Assembly: GCA_027620395.1 (NCBI GenBank)
Contig: JAQBZY010000028.1
Coordinates: 1 to 9,682 of the forward strand
DNA: 9,682 bases
Source: Pseudomonadota bacterium
GTDB lineage: Bacteria; Pseudomonadota; Alphaproteobacteria; Rhodospirillales; Casp-alpha2
Reading direction: 5' to 3'
The notes beneath the pieces are model-generated. The model saw only the letters and a program-made list of their open reading frames with translations. It had not been told where the DNA came from and did no database searches. The position numbers and the translations under genes were made by a program. This document shows, piece by piece, positions 1 through 7,675 of this stretch (its first letter is position 1; each line of letters opens with the position of its first letter).

Positions 1-1022
1 AGCCGCTGCTCATCACCTTCGAATACCACATCGGGGCTCACCGGCGAAATCGTCAAGTGCAGTCCCTTGGAATGGATTATCCCGGACAAGGTTCGAGACA
101 GGTAGTCGAACAGATTCTGGACAGAGACCTGATCAGCATGCAGTTCGAGCTTGTTTGCCTCGATACGAGAGATATCGAGGATGTCGTTGATTAGGCGCAA
201 AAGATGCTCGCTGGCATTGAGGATGTTCCCTGCGTAACCCTGATATGCCACCGCGCCGGCAGGGCCGGTGATTCCATTTTTGATCATACTGGAAAAGCCG
301 ATGATGGCATTCAATGGTGTTCGCAGGTCGTGGCTCATGCGGGCGACAAATTCATTCTTAATTTGATCGGCGCGTTGCATTTGCCGCATGGTCTCGCCAA
401 GCTCGGCGTCCTGTTTGTGGAGTGCCTTGATGGTGCGTCTTTGATTGAACAGAAGCGCCAGCAGGCTTATGGCCAGGGCGGCAACGACACAAAGCAAAAC
501 AACCATGCTTTCCCGAAATGATTCGATTTGGCCACGCTGCGCCGTTACTTGTTCCATGGATTTTTGAAACACTTGATCGGATATCCTGCGGCTTAGAAGG
601 GAATCTTTGCCGAGGCGGTCGGAAATATTTTCCAAAATATCCGCGTCGAGAGCCACGTTTCTTGCCCGGACATCGTCCAGAATCGCAACCACCCTATCGA
701 TATCTTCCTGAACCTTTGAAATACCCGCGGTATCGTCCGTCGAATATAGACCTTTGGTGTCACCCGACCTGATCGCGAGGAGATCGGCGGCCGTGAATAG
801 GCTATTGAGATTACTCTCGTTCGAATTTGCGATGTACATGTCGATCTCCGCACTCAGCCGCAGGACATCGTAATGCAGGGCCGCGAAATCGCGCTCCCGA
901 TGCAGCGAGCGCTCGGGCAATGTTTCGGTGATGACACTGACCGTCGACCACAGATAATAAATCGGAAATCCGGACACCGCGACGATGAAAAAGATCATTG
1001 CCGGAAAGAACAAGCGCGCCAT
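1..1022 (-). CDS. Membrane sensor histidine kinase, C-terminal part cut off by the window edge
   Basis: Reverse-strand reading from ATG at 1022 stays open to position 1, giving about 340 residues. A first membrane helix lies at about residues 4-24, followed by a polar, mostly helical extracytoplasmic segment (about 25-172). A second membrane helix follows at about 173-193, then a charged, probably coiled-coil linker. The phospho-acceptor motif MSHDLRTPLN contains His231, and the downstream dimerisation helices (NILNASEHLLRLINDILDIS) are typical of HisKA. The window ends at GDEQRL, the start of the N-box, so the ATPase domain lies beyond the left edge. The periplasmic part has no PAS or Cache pattern that I recognise and looks like a four-helix-bundle sensor. 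The start is supported by AGGA six bases upstream. The gene lies 49 bases after the molybdopterin-fold gene on the same strand, so the exported protein may be its partner. The ligand is unknown, and a receiver domain beyond the edge cannot be excluded. Confidence 0.9.
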   Translation of the reverse strand, partial: MARLFFPAMIFFIVAVSGFPIYYLWSTVSVITETLPERSLHRERDFAALHYDVLRLSAEIDMYIANSNESNLNSLFTAADLLAIRSGDTKGLYSTDDTAGISKVQEDIDRVVAILDDVRARNVALDADILENISDRLGKDSLLSRRISDQVFQKSMEQVTAQRGQIESFRESMVVLLCVVAALAISLLALLFNQRRTIKALHKQDAELGETMRQMQRADQIKNEFVARMSHDLRTPLNAIIGFSSMIKNGITGPAGAVAYQGYAGNILNASEHLLRLINDILDISRIEANKLELHADQVSVQNLFDYLSRTLSGIIHSKGLHLTISPVSPDVVFEGDEQR

Positions 1023-1028
1023 GATCGA

Positions 1029-1032
1029 TCCT
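1029..1032 (-). promoter_or_regulatory. Ribosome binding site of the histidine kinase gene
   Basis: AGGA on the minus strand lies six bases before ATG 1022. It decides this start over the upstream in-frame TTG codon and places the start 49 bases after the stop of the preceding gene. Confidence 0.5.
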
Positions 1033-1071
1033 AATCTATCGAGCCCGTGGCTCAAGTCGCTATCCGAGGGT

Positions 1072-1635
1072 TTAGTTTTCGACAGACTCGATCAACTTAA
1101 TCAACCACACCCAGCGAAGGCGATAGACGCTCTCGCTAAGTTGCGGATCCATGTCACGGGGATAAATTACCCGGGCTGGACCCTTGGCGCGTATCGTCAG
1201 CGGCTTGCCGTCCCGGCGCGTCGCCAGAACGACCGGCCACCGCTGCCAATCCGAGCTTGGAATTATCTGCGAAAAGCCGTCGATCGCCGTCACTCGGATT
1301 TCCTTCGCCCCATCGATTCCGGTCAGTTTCAGAAAATCCGCCAACAACACGCCTTGATAGGTGCCGTCATCGCCCGGCCAGAATGTCGAAGTCGTCACCT
1401 GGAAGGTCGGCAATCGCTCAATCTCGGCAACGCTAAGAGTTCGCTCACCGGAGCGGGTACGAACACGAAGGCTATCGCCGGCAATTGCCGGTCCATTGAG
1501 TATTATTTTCTCGGGCTTCGCGCCGGCGCTGGACGACGACGGTAACGCAACGATCGTCAGCAGCAGTAATGCAGCCACCAAAAACCGAGCACCGAAGTCT
1601 GGAACGGTGAAGCCGTACGACGTCAACTTGTGCAT
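1072..1635 (-). CDS. Exported small protein with molybdopterin-oxidoreductase-like (SUOX) fold, no cysteine
   Basis: 187 residues. A short basic N-terminus is followed by a hydrophobic stretch (about 17-31) and SSSSAGA, which looks like a Sec signal peptide cleaved near residue 38, so the protein should be periplasmic. Residues about 46-183 match the short proteins of the oxidoreductase molybdopterin-binding family: a GVLLADFL segment (95-102), a TAIDGFS segment (116-122), DGKPL (142-146), a GPARVIYPRD segment (152-161) and a final RWVWLIKLIE segment. Catalytic members such as sulfite oxidase bind molybdenum through a cysteine. This protein has no cysteine at all, so a normal Mo-enzyme role is doubtful and a binding or sensing role is more likely (inference). 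It lies 106 bases downstream of hpnA and 49 bases upstream of a histidine kinase on the same strand, and may feed a signal to that kinase. No electron-transfer partner gene is visible. The exact ATG is moderately sure; only a weak AGGG-type site precedes it. Confidence 0.8.
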   Translation of the reverse strand: MHKLTSYGFTVPDFGARFLVAALLLLTIVALPSSSSAGAKPEKIILNGPAIAGDSLRVRTRSGERTLSVAEIERLPTFQVTTSTFWPGDDGTYQGVLLADFLKLTGIDGAKEIRVTAIDGFSQIIPSSDWQRWPVVLATRRDGKPLTIRAKGPARVIYPRDMDPQLSESVYRLRWVWLIKLIESVEN

Positions 1636-1701
1636 CTCATGGCCCTATTGGCGACTCCGTGGCCAGAACGACGGTAGCTACACTTTGGTAACGCCGCAAT
1701 C

Positions 1702-1707
1702 AGTATA
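1702..1707 (-). promoter_or_regulatory. Possible -10 box for the molybdopterin-fold/kinase gene pair
   Basis: TATACT on the minus strand lies in the 106-base gap after hpnA, about 67 bases before the next start codon. No good -35 hexamer stands 16-18 bases upstream, so this is weak. It would let the two signalling genes be transcribed apart from hpnA. Confidence 0.22.
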
Positions 1708-1741
1708 TCTTGAAATCTACGGGTAAGACCGGGCTTCCATT

Positions 1742-2749
1742 TCAGCCGAGATAGCCGTTATCACGGAACCAGTTGATCGCATCGGCCAACGCGTCCCGAG
1801 CCGGCCTGCAACGATAACCGAGCTCGCGTTCAGCCTTGACGCTTGAAAAATACATTTTCTTTCGAGACATCCGGAGCCCATCGACGGTGACGAACGGCGT
1901 TCCCTTCCCACGCAACCGGCACCACGTTTCGGCGGCGATGGCCAGCGGATAGATGGCGGCCCTGGGCATTTCGAAAAGTGGCGGTCGGACGCCGGCGATT
2001 GCCGCGACTTCGATCAAAATGGCGCGCAAGGTCATGTCCTCTCCACCCAGGATGTATCTTTCCCCGGTGCGGCCTTTTTCGAAGGCCAATAGGTGCCCAG
2101 CGGCGACATCGTCGACGTGCGCAATATTGAGTCCGGTATCGACGTAGGCCGGCATCCGCCCGCTCGCCGCCTCGATGATGACGCGTCCGGTCGGTGTCGG
2201 CTTGACGTCGCCGGGTCCAATCGGCGTCGACGGATTGACGATGACGCAATCGAACCCGGTTTCGGCGATCACAGCCTTGGCCGCTTCCTCGGCACGGTAT
2301 TTGGATTGTTTGTAGGGGCCGATCATGTCGGCGTAGGTGACCGGCGAGTCCTCGACGGCTTGCCCACCATCGGTGCGCGCGCCAAGCACGGCGACGCTCG
2401 ATGTATAGACCGCCCGCCTAACGCCGGCCGCCGCCGCAGCGCTCAATATGGCTCGGGTTCCCCCGACGTTGGCCCGGAACATGGCGTCCGGGTCCGGCGT
2501 CCAGAGCCGGTAATCGGCGGCGACGTGAAAGACGCCGTCCATCCCGGCGACGGCAGCGGCGAGGGTCTCTGGCGCCGCCAGATCGCCAATCACGATCTCG
2601 GCATCGAGACCGGTCAAATTGCGCCGATCACTGCCGGCGCGGGCAAGAATCCGCACCCGGGCACCGGCCTCGATCAACTGCCTGGCCACTGCCGAGCCGA
2701 CGAAGCCAGTCGCGCCCGTCACCAAAAACGTCTGACCAACGAACGTCAT
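1742..2749 (-). CDS. hpnA: Hopanoid-associated NAD-dependent epimerase/dehydratase HpnA
   Basis: 335 residues, an extended short-chain dehydrogenase/reductase. The Rossmann nucleotide motif TGATGFVG lies at residues 11-18, with Gly12, Gly15 and Gly18. VIGDLAAPETL and FHVAADYRLW are the usual second and third strands. The active-site segment is TSS (116-118) with YKQSK, giving Tyr146 and Lys150. The VNPSTPIGPGD segment (171-181) and YRLW segment are typical of the hopanoid-associated sugar epimerase family. The protein is cytosolic. Family membership rests on association with hopanoid loci, and the substrate and reaction are not established; a role in modifying the hopanoid side chain is inferred. 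The start is ATG with AAGG five bases upstream. The gene is transcribed away from ispH across a 182-base gap, apart from the hpnD-G block. Length and motifs are normal and no damage is seen. Confidence 0.93.
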   Translation of the reverse strand: MTFVGQTFLVTGATGFVGSAVARQLIEAGARVRILARAGSDRRNLTGLDAEIVIGDLAAPETLAAAVAGMDGVFHVAADYRLWTPDPDAMFRANVGGTRAILSAAAAAGVRRAVYTSSVAVLGARTDGGQAVEDSPVTYADMIGPYKQSKYRAEEAAKAVIAETGFDCVIVNPSTPIGPGDVKPTPTGRVIIEAASGRMPAYVDTGLNIAHVDDVAAGHLLAFEKGRTGERYILGGEDMTLRAILIEVAAIAGVRPPLFEMPRAAIYPLAIAAETWCRLRGKGTPFVTVDGLRMSRKKMYFSSVKAERELGYRCRPARDALADAINWFRDNGYLG

Positions 2750-2754
2750 GACCG

Positions 2755-2758
2755 CCTT
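2755..2758 (-). promoter_or_regulatory. Ribosome binding site of hpnA
   Basis: AAGG on the minus strand lies five bases before the hpnA ATG at 2749 and supports that start. Confidence 0.5.
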
Positions 2759-2811
2759 ACACTCCCGAATTTGATCCTAAGTTGGGCGCCAGAGAACCAC
2801 CGAAAGGCCCA

Positions 2812-2827
2812 ATTTTCCATGGAAAAT
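2812..2827. promoter_or_regulatory. Perfect 16-base palindrome in the hpnA-ispH divergent region, possible operator
   Basis: ATTTTCCATGGAAAAT is identical on both strands. It stands about 62 bases upstream of the hpnA start and about 104 bases upstream of the ispH start, where a dimeric regulator could act on both divergent promoters. No clear -35/-10 pair could be placed for either gene in the 2750-2931 gap, so the regulatory role is inferred from symmetry and position only. Confidence 0.35.
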
Positions 2828-2931
2828 CCGGCGAAAAGCGTCTAAGACCCCTTTTAGGCTTACTCGCACATGCCCATCTCTAGCCCATACACGGCATTTT
2901 CGGCTAAAACCACACCGGATCCCGACTCAAC

Positions 2932-3885
2932 ATGAAGAAAAATATCGATATCATTCTGGCCAATCCCCGCGGATTCTGCGCTGGCGTCGAACGGGCCATC
3001 GAAATCGTCGAGAAGGCGCTCACCAAATACGGCAGGCCGGTCTACGTGCGCCATGAAATCGTCCACAACAAGCACGTCGTCGAGGCGCTGCGCGCCAAGG
3101 GCGCCGTCTTCGTTGACGAGATCGATCAGGTGCCGGACGGCGCAGTCACTATTTTCAGCGCCCACGGTGTCGCCGAGAAGGTCGAGAACGACGCCAAGAA
3201 GCGCCAACTCCCGGTCATCGACGCGACCTGCCCGTTGGTTTCGAAAGTTCACAAGGAAGGCCAAAACCACGCCGGCAGGGGGCGAGAAGTGGTGCTGATC
3301 GGTCATGAAGGCCATCCGGAAGTCGAAGGGACGCGGGGCCGAATTCCCGGCGGCGTATATCTGGTCAATACACCCGAAGACGTCGCCTCGCTTATCGTCA
3401 CCGACCCCGACAAACTCGCCTACGTGACACAGACGACCCTATCGGTCGATGAGACACGCGAAACCATCGCTGCCCTTAAAGGGAAGTTTCCGAAAATCGT
3501 CGGCCCCGACGTCAGAGACATTTGCTACGCGACGCAAAACCGCCAGCACGCCGTCCGGGAATTGGCGCGACAAGTCGATTTGTTGATTGTCGTCGGCGCC
3601 AAGAACAGTTCGAATTCGAACCGACTTCGCGAAATCGGCCGGGAAATTGGCATTCCAAGTTATTTGATCGACGACTCGTCGATGCTCAATCCGAGTTGGT
3701 TTGAAGGCGTCGATGCCGTCGGCCTTACCGCCGGCGCCTCGGCGCCGGAAGAGTTGGTCCGCGGCGTCATCGAAACGCTTAGTGATTGGCGGGCCGTCAA
3801 CGTACGCGACCTCGAAGGCGTTTCCGAAAACGTCGTCTTCAAGTTGCCGCGCGAGCTCACCGAAAACACTCTGGACGCGGATTGA
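2932..3885 (+). CDS. ispH: 4-hydroxy-3-methylbut-2-enyl diphosphate reductase (HMBPP reductase, IspH/LytB)
   Basis: 317 residues, normal for the family. This cytosolic iron-sulfur enzyme reduces HMBPP to IPP and DMAPP, the last step of the MEP pathway. The three cluster cysteines are Cys16 (NPRGFCAGV), Cys100 (DATCPLV) and Cys198 ([10 protein letters not shown]). Substrate-binding residues are present: His41 (VRHEIVHN), His78 (SAHGV), the HPEVEGT segment with His128 and the catalytic Glu130, [11 protein letters not shown] (165-175), and the KNSSNSNRL segment (224-232). The start ATG is followed directly by the conserved N-terminal strand; the ribosome site is weak. hpnH follows after 7 bases and is presumably on the same transcript, so isoprenoid precursor supply is linked to hopanoid making. 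A second ispH elsewhere in the genome cannot be excluded. Confidence 0.97.
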   Translation: MKKNIDIILANPRGFCAGVERAIEIVEKALTKYGRPVYVRHEIVHNKHVVEALRAKGAVFVDEIDQVPDGAVTIFSAHGVAEKVENDAKKRQLPVIDATCPLVSKVHKEGQNHAGRGREVVLIGHEGHPEVEGTRGRIPGGVYLVNTPEDVASLIVTDPDKLAYVTQTTLSVDETRETIAALKGKFPKIVGPDVRDICYATQNRQHAVRELARQVDLLIVVGAKNSSNSNRLREIGREIGIPSYLIDDSSMLNPSWFEGVDAVGLTAGASAPEELVRGVIETLSDWRAVNVRDLEGVSENVVFKLPRELTENTLDAD

Positions 3886-3892
3886 ACCCGAC

Positions 3893-5047
3893 ATGGCCGT
3901 TCCCCTGATTCAACAACTTCGCGTCGGCGCCTACATCATGGGCAAGCGCTTCAAGAGCCAACAGCGCTATCCTCTGGTTCTGATGCTGGAGCCGTTGTTC
4001 CGCTGCAATTTGGCTTGCCCCGGCTGCGGCAAGATCGACTATGACGACGACATCCTGAACAAACGGTTGAGTGTCGAGGAATGCTTGAGCGCGGTCGACG
4101 AATGCGGCGCGCCGATTGTCTCGATTCCCGGCGGCGAGCCGCTGATCCACAAGGAAATCAAGGAAATTGTCGATGGCATCGTAGCCAGGAAAAAATTCGT
4201 CTACCTTTGCACCAACGCATTGCTGCTCGAAAAGCGCCTCGGCGATTTCACGCCGACGCCGTATTTGACTTTTTCGGTGCATTTGGACGGCCTCGAGAAA
4301 CATCACGACCATGCCGTCGCCCAGAAAGGCACCTTCAAGCGCGCCGTTTCCGCCATCAAGGAAGCGAAGCGGCGCGGATTCCGGGTCAACGTCAATTGCA
4401 CGTTGTTCGACAAGATGTCCCCGGCCGAAGCCGCCGAATTTTTCGATTTTTGCACCGACGAGCTCAATGTCGAGGGCATCACCATATCGCCCGGCTATGC
4501 CTACGAGCGCGCCCCGGATCAGGAACACTTTCTCAAACGTGAAAAGACCAAGGAATTGTTCCGCGGCATCTTCCGTCTAAAGGGTCAGAAGAAGTGGCGG
4601 TTCAGCCAGTCAACGTTGTTCATGGACTTCCTAGTCGGCAATCAGGAGTACCACTGCACGCCCTGGGGCAATCCGACGCGCAACATCTTCGGTTGGCAAA
4701 AGCCCTGCTATCTGTTGTCGGAAGGCTATGCGTCGAGCTTCGCCGAGCTCATGTCCGAAACCGAGTGGGACAAATACGGCACCGGCAACTATGAAAAATG
4801 TGCAAACTGCATGGTGCATTGCGGCTACGAGCCGACCGCTGTCATGGACACCGTCGAGCATCCGTTGAAAGCGCTCGGCGTTTTCCTGAGGGGTATCGAC
4901 ACCGAGCGTCCAATGGCGCCGGAAATTTCTCTCGCCAATCAACGCCCTGCCGAGCTCGTTTTCGACGGACTGGTCGAACGGATGTCGGAACGGTTAGCGC
5001 GCGAAAAGACCGAACCCGGGTCCAAGGATTCCGACCGCGCCGCCTAG
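3893..5047 (+). CDS. hpnH: Adenosylhopane synthase, radical SAM protein HpnH
   Basis: 384 residues. It joins the 5'-deoxyadenosyl group of SAM to hopene, giving adenosylhopane, the first step of the extended C35 hopanoids. The radical SAM motif CNLACPGC gives Cys38, Cys42 and Cys45 for the [4Fe-4S] cluster. IPGGEP (78-83) is the SAM-binding strand. The C-terminal part carries Cys255, Cys272, Cys303, Cys306 and Cys310, including CANCMVHC. The MAVPLIQQLRVGAYIMG N-terminus is typical of HpnH, so ATG 3893 is chosen. The reading frame is open further upstream, to 3701, but that part lies inside ispH in another frame. The gene starts 7 bases after ispH. Its last 54 bases overlap the 3' end of hpnG on the opposite strand, and the poorly conserved tail (EKTEPGSKDSDRAA) is encoded there. 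Confidence 0.96.
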   Translation: MAVPLIQQLRVGAYIMGKRFKSQQRYPLVLMLEPLFRCNLACPGCGKIDYDDDILNKRLSVEECLSAVDECGAPIVSIPGGEPLIHKEIKEIVDGIVARKKFVYLCTNALLLEKRLGDFTPTPYLTFSVHLDGLEKHHDHAVAQKGTFKRAVSAIKEAKRRGFRVNVNCTLFDKMSPAEAAEFFDFCTDELNVEGITISPGYAYERAPDQEHFLKREKTKELFRGIFRLKGQKKWRFSQSTLFMDFLVGNQEYHCTPWGNPTRNIFGWQKPCYLLSEGYASSFAELMSETEWDKYGTGNYEKCANCMVHCGYEPTAVMDTVEHPLKALGVFLRGIDTERPMAPEISLANQRPAELVFDGLVERMSERLAREKTEPGSKDSDRAA

Positions 5048-5686
5048 GTTCAGCCGCGCCTTCCGAGATCCAATCGCCAACCTGCAAAGCCGACGCCAAT
5101 CGAGCGGCCTGATGACGGCGGCACCTAGCGCCTTCGCCAAATCGATGCCGCCATCGGCGCGGACGCTTCGCGATATCCATTCCGGTATATCCACGGAGGC
5201 CGGATCGGCGACGGCGCGAAGCACGGCGAACGGCAGGCCGGCAGCGCTGGCGGCGGCGGCGACGGCTTGACTTTCCATGTCGACGCAAGCGGCGCCGGTA
5301 TCTTCGAACAGCTTCCATTTGCCGGCGGCCGCGACGACGGTATCGGAGCCGACGATCCTGCCTTCCCGCACCGGCGCCACCTTACCGATCGCGCTGGCCA
5401 TGTATTCGTGCCATTGCCGGTCGGTCGAAAATCGCCGTCCGTCCGGCGCGAGTACTTCGGTGCCGACGATAATATCACCGGGACGGAGCGACGGATCGAC
5501 GCCGCCAGCGACACCGAAACTGACAAGTCCGCTTACCCCCGATGCCGCAAGCTCGTCAGACGCCCGCACCGCCATCGACGGACGGGCTCCGGAAATCATG
5601 ATTTCCGGGGCTTCGCGGCGACCCGCGAACGTGGCGAGAATATTGGCTTCCGATTGCAGGCCGCAAATGACACCGACGCGCAGCAT
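4994..5686 (-). CDS. hpnG: Hopanoid-associated nucleoside phosphorylase HpnG (adenosylhopane to ribosylhopane)
   Basis: 230 residues, purine nucleoside phosphorylase/MTA nucleosidase fold. HpnG releases adenine from adenosylhopane, the product of HpnH, to give the ribosyl-hopane form on the way to bacteriohopanetetrol. Visible motifs are GVICGLQSEANI at the N-terminus, SFGVAGGVDPSLRPGDIIVG (57-75) for phosphate and ribose binding, GSDTVV (113-118), CVDMESQAVA (134-143) as the ribose-binding VDMES segment, and RAVADPA (157-163) with Asp161 at the purine-binding position. ATG 5686 is 9 bases after the shc stop. No clear ribosome site is seen, so translation is probably coupled to shc. The last 54 bases overlap hpnH tail to tail. 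The C-terminal tail after about residue 200 is variable. Confidence 0.94.
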   Translation of the reverse strand: MLRVGVICGLQSEANILATFAGRREAPEIMISGARPSMAVRASDELAASGVSGLVSFGVAGGVDPSLRPGDIIVGTEVLAPDGRRFSTDRQWHEYMASAIGKVAPVREGRIVGSDTVVAAAGKWKLFEDTGAACVDMESQAVAAAASAAGLPFAVLRAVADPASVDIPEWISRSVRADGGIDLAKALGAAVIRPLDWRRLCRLAIGSRKARLNLGGAVGILGPGFGLFAR

Positions 5687-5695
5687 GGCCCGGCG

Positions 5696-7675
5696 CTACA
5701 TGCCGTAGCGGGGTTGGTTCGCGTTGCTGCGCGACATATTGACGTATCGGGCCAGCGTCCAAAGCGGGAAATAGGCGCTGTAGCCGTGATAGCGGAGATA
5801 AAACACCCGGGGAAATCCGACGGCGTTGAAATATTTTTCGTCCCAGTGGCCGGCATCCCGGGGCGCTTCAAGCAAGTATCGGATGCCACGGCGGACTTCG
5901 TCGCTTTCCGCCTCGCCAGCCGACAGCAGCGCCAAAACTGCCCACGACGTTTGCGACGGCGTCGAGTTTTTGACCTCATCGCGTCGGTGTTGCCAGTAAC
6001 TGGCGCAGTCCTCGCCCCAACCGCCATCGGCACATTGACGGGATTTCAGCCATTCGACGGCCGTGCGGATATGCGGCGATGCCATGTCCTCGCCGACGGC
6101 ATTAAACGCGCAAAGTACCGACCAGGTGCCGTAAACATAGTTGTTGCCCCAGCGGCCGAACCAAGACCCGTCCGGCTCCTGCTCGCGGCGCAGATACTCA
6201 AGGCCGCGGCGGACCGCCGGATGCTCCACGCCGTGCCCGAGCTGCGCCAGCATGCTGATGCATCTGGCGCTGACGTCGGCGGTCTGCGGATCCAGGAGCG
6301 CGCCATGATCGGCGAAGGGGATATGCTGCAGAAGGAAATATTCGTTGTCGATGTCGAAGGCGCCCCAGCCGCCGTTCTTGCTTTGCATGCCGACGACCCA
6401 TTCCTCGGCGCGGCTGATCGCTTCGGCGTAGCGGACCGGATCGGCCCGATGCAGGAACATGGCGACGACGGCGGTATCGTCGACGTCCGGATAATAGTCG
6501 TTATTGTATTGAAACGCCCAGCCGCCAGGCCGAAGACCTGGCCGGTTGACGGCCCAGTCGCCGACGACATTGAGAATTTGCCGTTCCTCCAGCCAGTCGG
6601 CGGCGTCGCGGACCACCTCGTCTTCGATGTCGAGGCCAGCCTCCATCAGCGCATGACCGCCGAGCGCCGTATCCCAAACCGGCGACAGGCAGGGCTGGCA
6701 ATATCCCCCGTCATTCTTGATGCTGAGCAGCTTGTCGATGGATTGCCGCGCCGTCACATAATCCGGATGGTCGCGCGGATAGCCGAGCGCGTCGAAGGCC
6801 ATCACGGTATTGGCCATGGCCGGAAAAATCGCGCCCAAGCCGTCATGGCTGTTCAATCTCGGCATCATGAAATCGAGTGCGCGTTGGATCCCCCGCTCTT
6901 CGAAAGCGCGCGGGAACAAAGGTTCCAGAACCCGCGCCACTTTGTCGATCCCGAGGCATAGCGTGCCGATCCAATGACCGGTCGGATTGACCAGATAGTT
7001 CTGTTCGTCATCCGCCGGATGAACGAACAACTCGCGAATATCTACTTGGCGTGGATTCCTGGCCGTCGGCTTCAGAACCGCAAGCACCAGAAGCGGGACC
7101 ATCACGGTCCTCGACCAATAGCTGACCTTGTCCATATGGAATGGCGCCCAGCGCGGCATCAGCAACGCCTCGACCCGCATCACAGGCACCGCCCGCCACG
7201 GCACCTGACCGAATAACGCCAACGCGATCCGCGTGAAAACATTGGCCTTGGCGGCGCCGCCATGCGCCAAGATCGCGTCGCGCGCGGATCGCATATGCGG
7301 CGCGTCCGGATCGTCGCCGACCAATTTAAGGGCATAGTATGCCTTCACCGACGCGCTGATGTTGAAGTCGCCGTCGTGATAGAGCGGCCAGCCGCCGTGC
7401 TTTTCCTCGCGGACATTTCGAAGATATACCGCAAGCTTTACCTCGATCTCGTCGTCGGGCTCGCCGAGATAGTGATTGAGCAGGATGTATTCGGCCGGGA
7501 TCGTCGCGTCGGCCTCAAGCTCGAAGGTCAGATATCCGTCGGCATGCCGGGTGCCAATTAGCCAGTCCCTCGCGGTACGGACGACGTCCTCGGCCCGGGC
7601 AATTGATCCTTCCCTGCCTTTGCCCATTGGCGCCGCTTGCGTTTCGTCCACTGCGAGGAATCCCGTTGTTGTCAT
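5696..7675 (-). CDS. shc: Squalene-hopene cyclase (HpnF)
   Basis: 659 residues from ATG 7675, close to the family's usual size. It cyclises squalene to hop-22(29)-ene and hopan-22-ol and acts as a monotopic membrane-bound enzyme. The catalytic acid motif DVDDTAV has Asp397, Asp399 and Asp400 in this numbering. Several QW repeats are present: a GGWAFQ segment, QSKNGGWGAF, QEPDGSWFGRWG and QCADGGWGED. GTWSVLCAF and the terminal FYLRYHGYSAYFPLWTLARY segment are standard. The frame extends to a TTG at 7711, giving 671 residues, but TTG is rare and neither start has a convincing ribosome site, so the start is uncertain. The gene lies between hpnE and hpnG on the same strand. No inactivating change is seen. 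Confidence 0.96.
   Translation of the reverse strand: MTTTGFLAVDETQAAPMGKGREGSIARAEDVVRTARDWLIGTRHADGYLTFELEADATIPAEYILLNHYLGEPDDEIEVKLAVYLRNVREEKHGGWPLYHDGDFNISASVKAYYALKLVGDDPDAPHMRSARDAILAHGGAAKANVFTRIALALFGQVPWRAVPVMRVEALLMPRWAPFHMDKVSYWSRTVMVPLLVLAVLKPTARNPRQVDIRELFVHPADDEQNYLVNPTGHWIGTLCLGIDKVARVLEPLFPRAFEERGIQRALDFMMPRLNSHDGLGAIFPAMANTVMAFDALGYPRDHPDYVTARQSIDKLLSIKNDGGYCQPCLSPVWDTALGGHALMEAGLDIEDEVVRDAADWLEERQILNVVGDWAVNRPGLRPGGWAFQYNNDYYPDVDDTAVVAMFLHRADPVRYAEAISRAEEWVVGMQSKNGGWGAFDIDNEYFLLQHIPFADHGALLDPQTADVSARCISMLAQLGHGVEHPAVRRGLEYLRREQEPDGSWFGRWGNNYVYGTWSVLCAFNAVGEDMASPHIRTAVEWLKSRQCADGGWGEDCASYWQHRRDEVKNSTPSQTSWAVLALLSAGEAESDEVRRGIRYLLEAPRDAGHWDEKYFNAVGFPRVFYLRYHGYSAYFPLWTLARYVNMSRSNANQPRYGM

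Noticed and set aside
617..645. A/T-rich near-palindrome around GGAAATATTTTCC
   Set aside because: It is imperfect and lies inside the histidine kinase coding sequence, where it reads as normal codons.
985..1545. Plus-strand open frame of 186 codons opposite the molybdopterin-fold gene
   Set aside because: The minus-strand product has a signal peptide and family motifs, while the plus-strand product has none.
1717..1741. Possible terminator stem around CGGGTAAGACCGGG after hpnA
   Set aside because: Only three or four base pairs form and no T-run follows on the minus strand.
2093..2845. Plus-strand open frame (250 codons) antisense to hpnA, running into the divergent gap
   Set aside because: Most of it mirrors hpnA codons. 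Its end in the gap (an ATG at 2819 with eight codons) is too short to support as a leader peptide.
3701..3892. Upstream extension of the hpnH frame within ispH
   Set aside because: The ispH frame is fully conserved here, and the typical HpnH N-terminus starts at ATG 3893.
5267..6961. Long plus-strand open frame (564 codons) antisense to shc and hpnG
   Set aside because: It lies opposite well-supported genes in GC-rich DNA, where the complementary frame lacks stops by codon bias. The translation is rich in Arg, Ala and Gly with no domain pattern.
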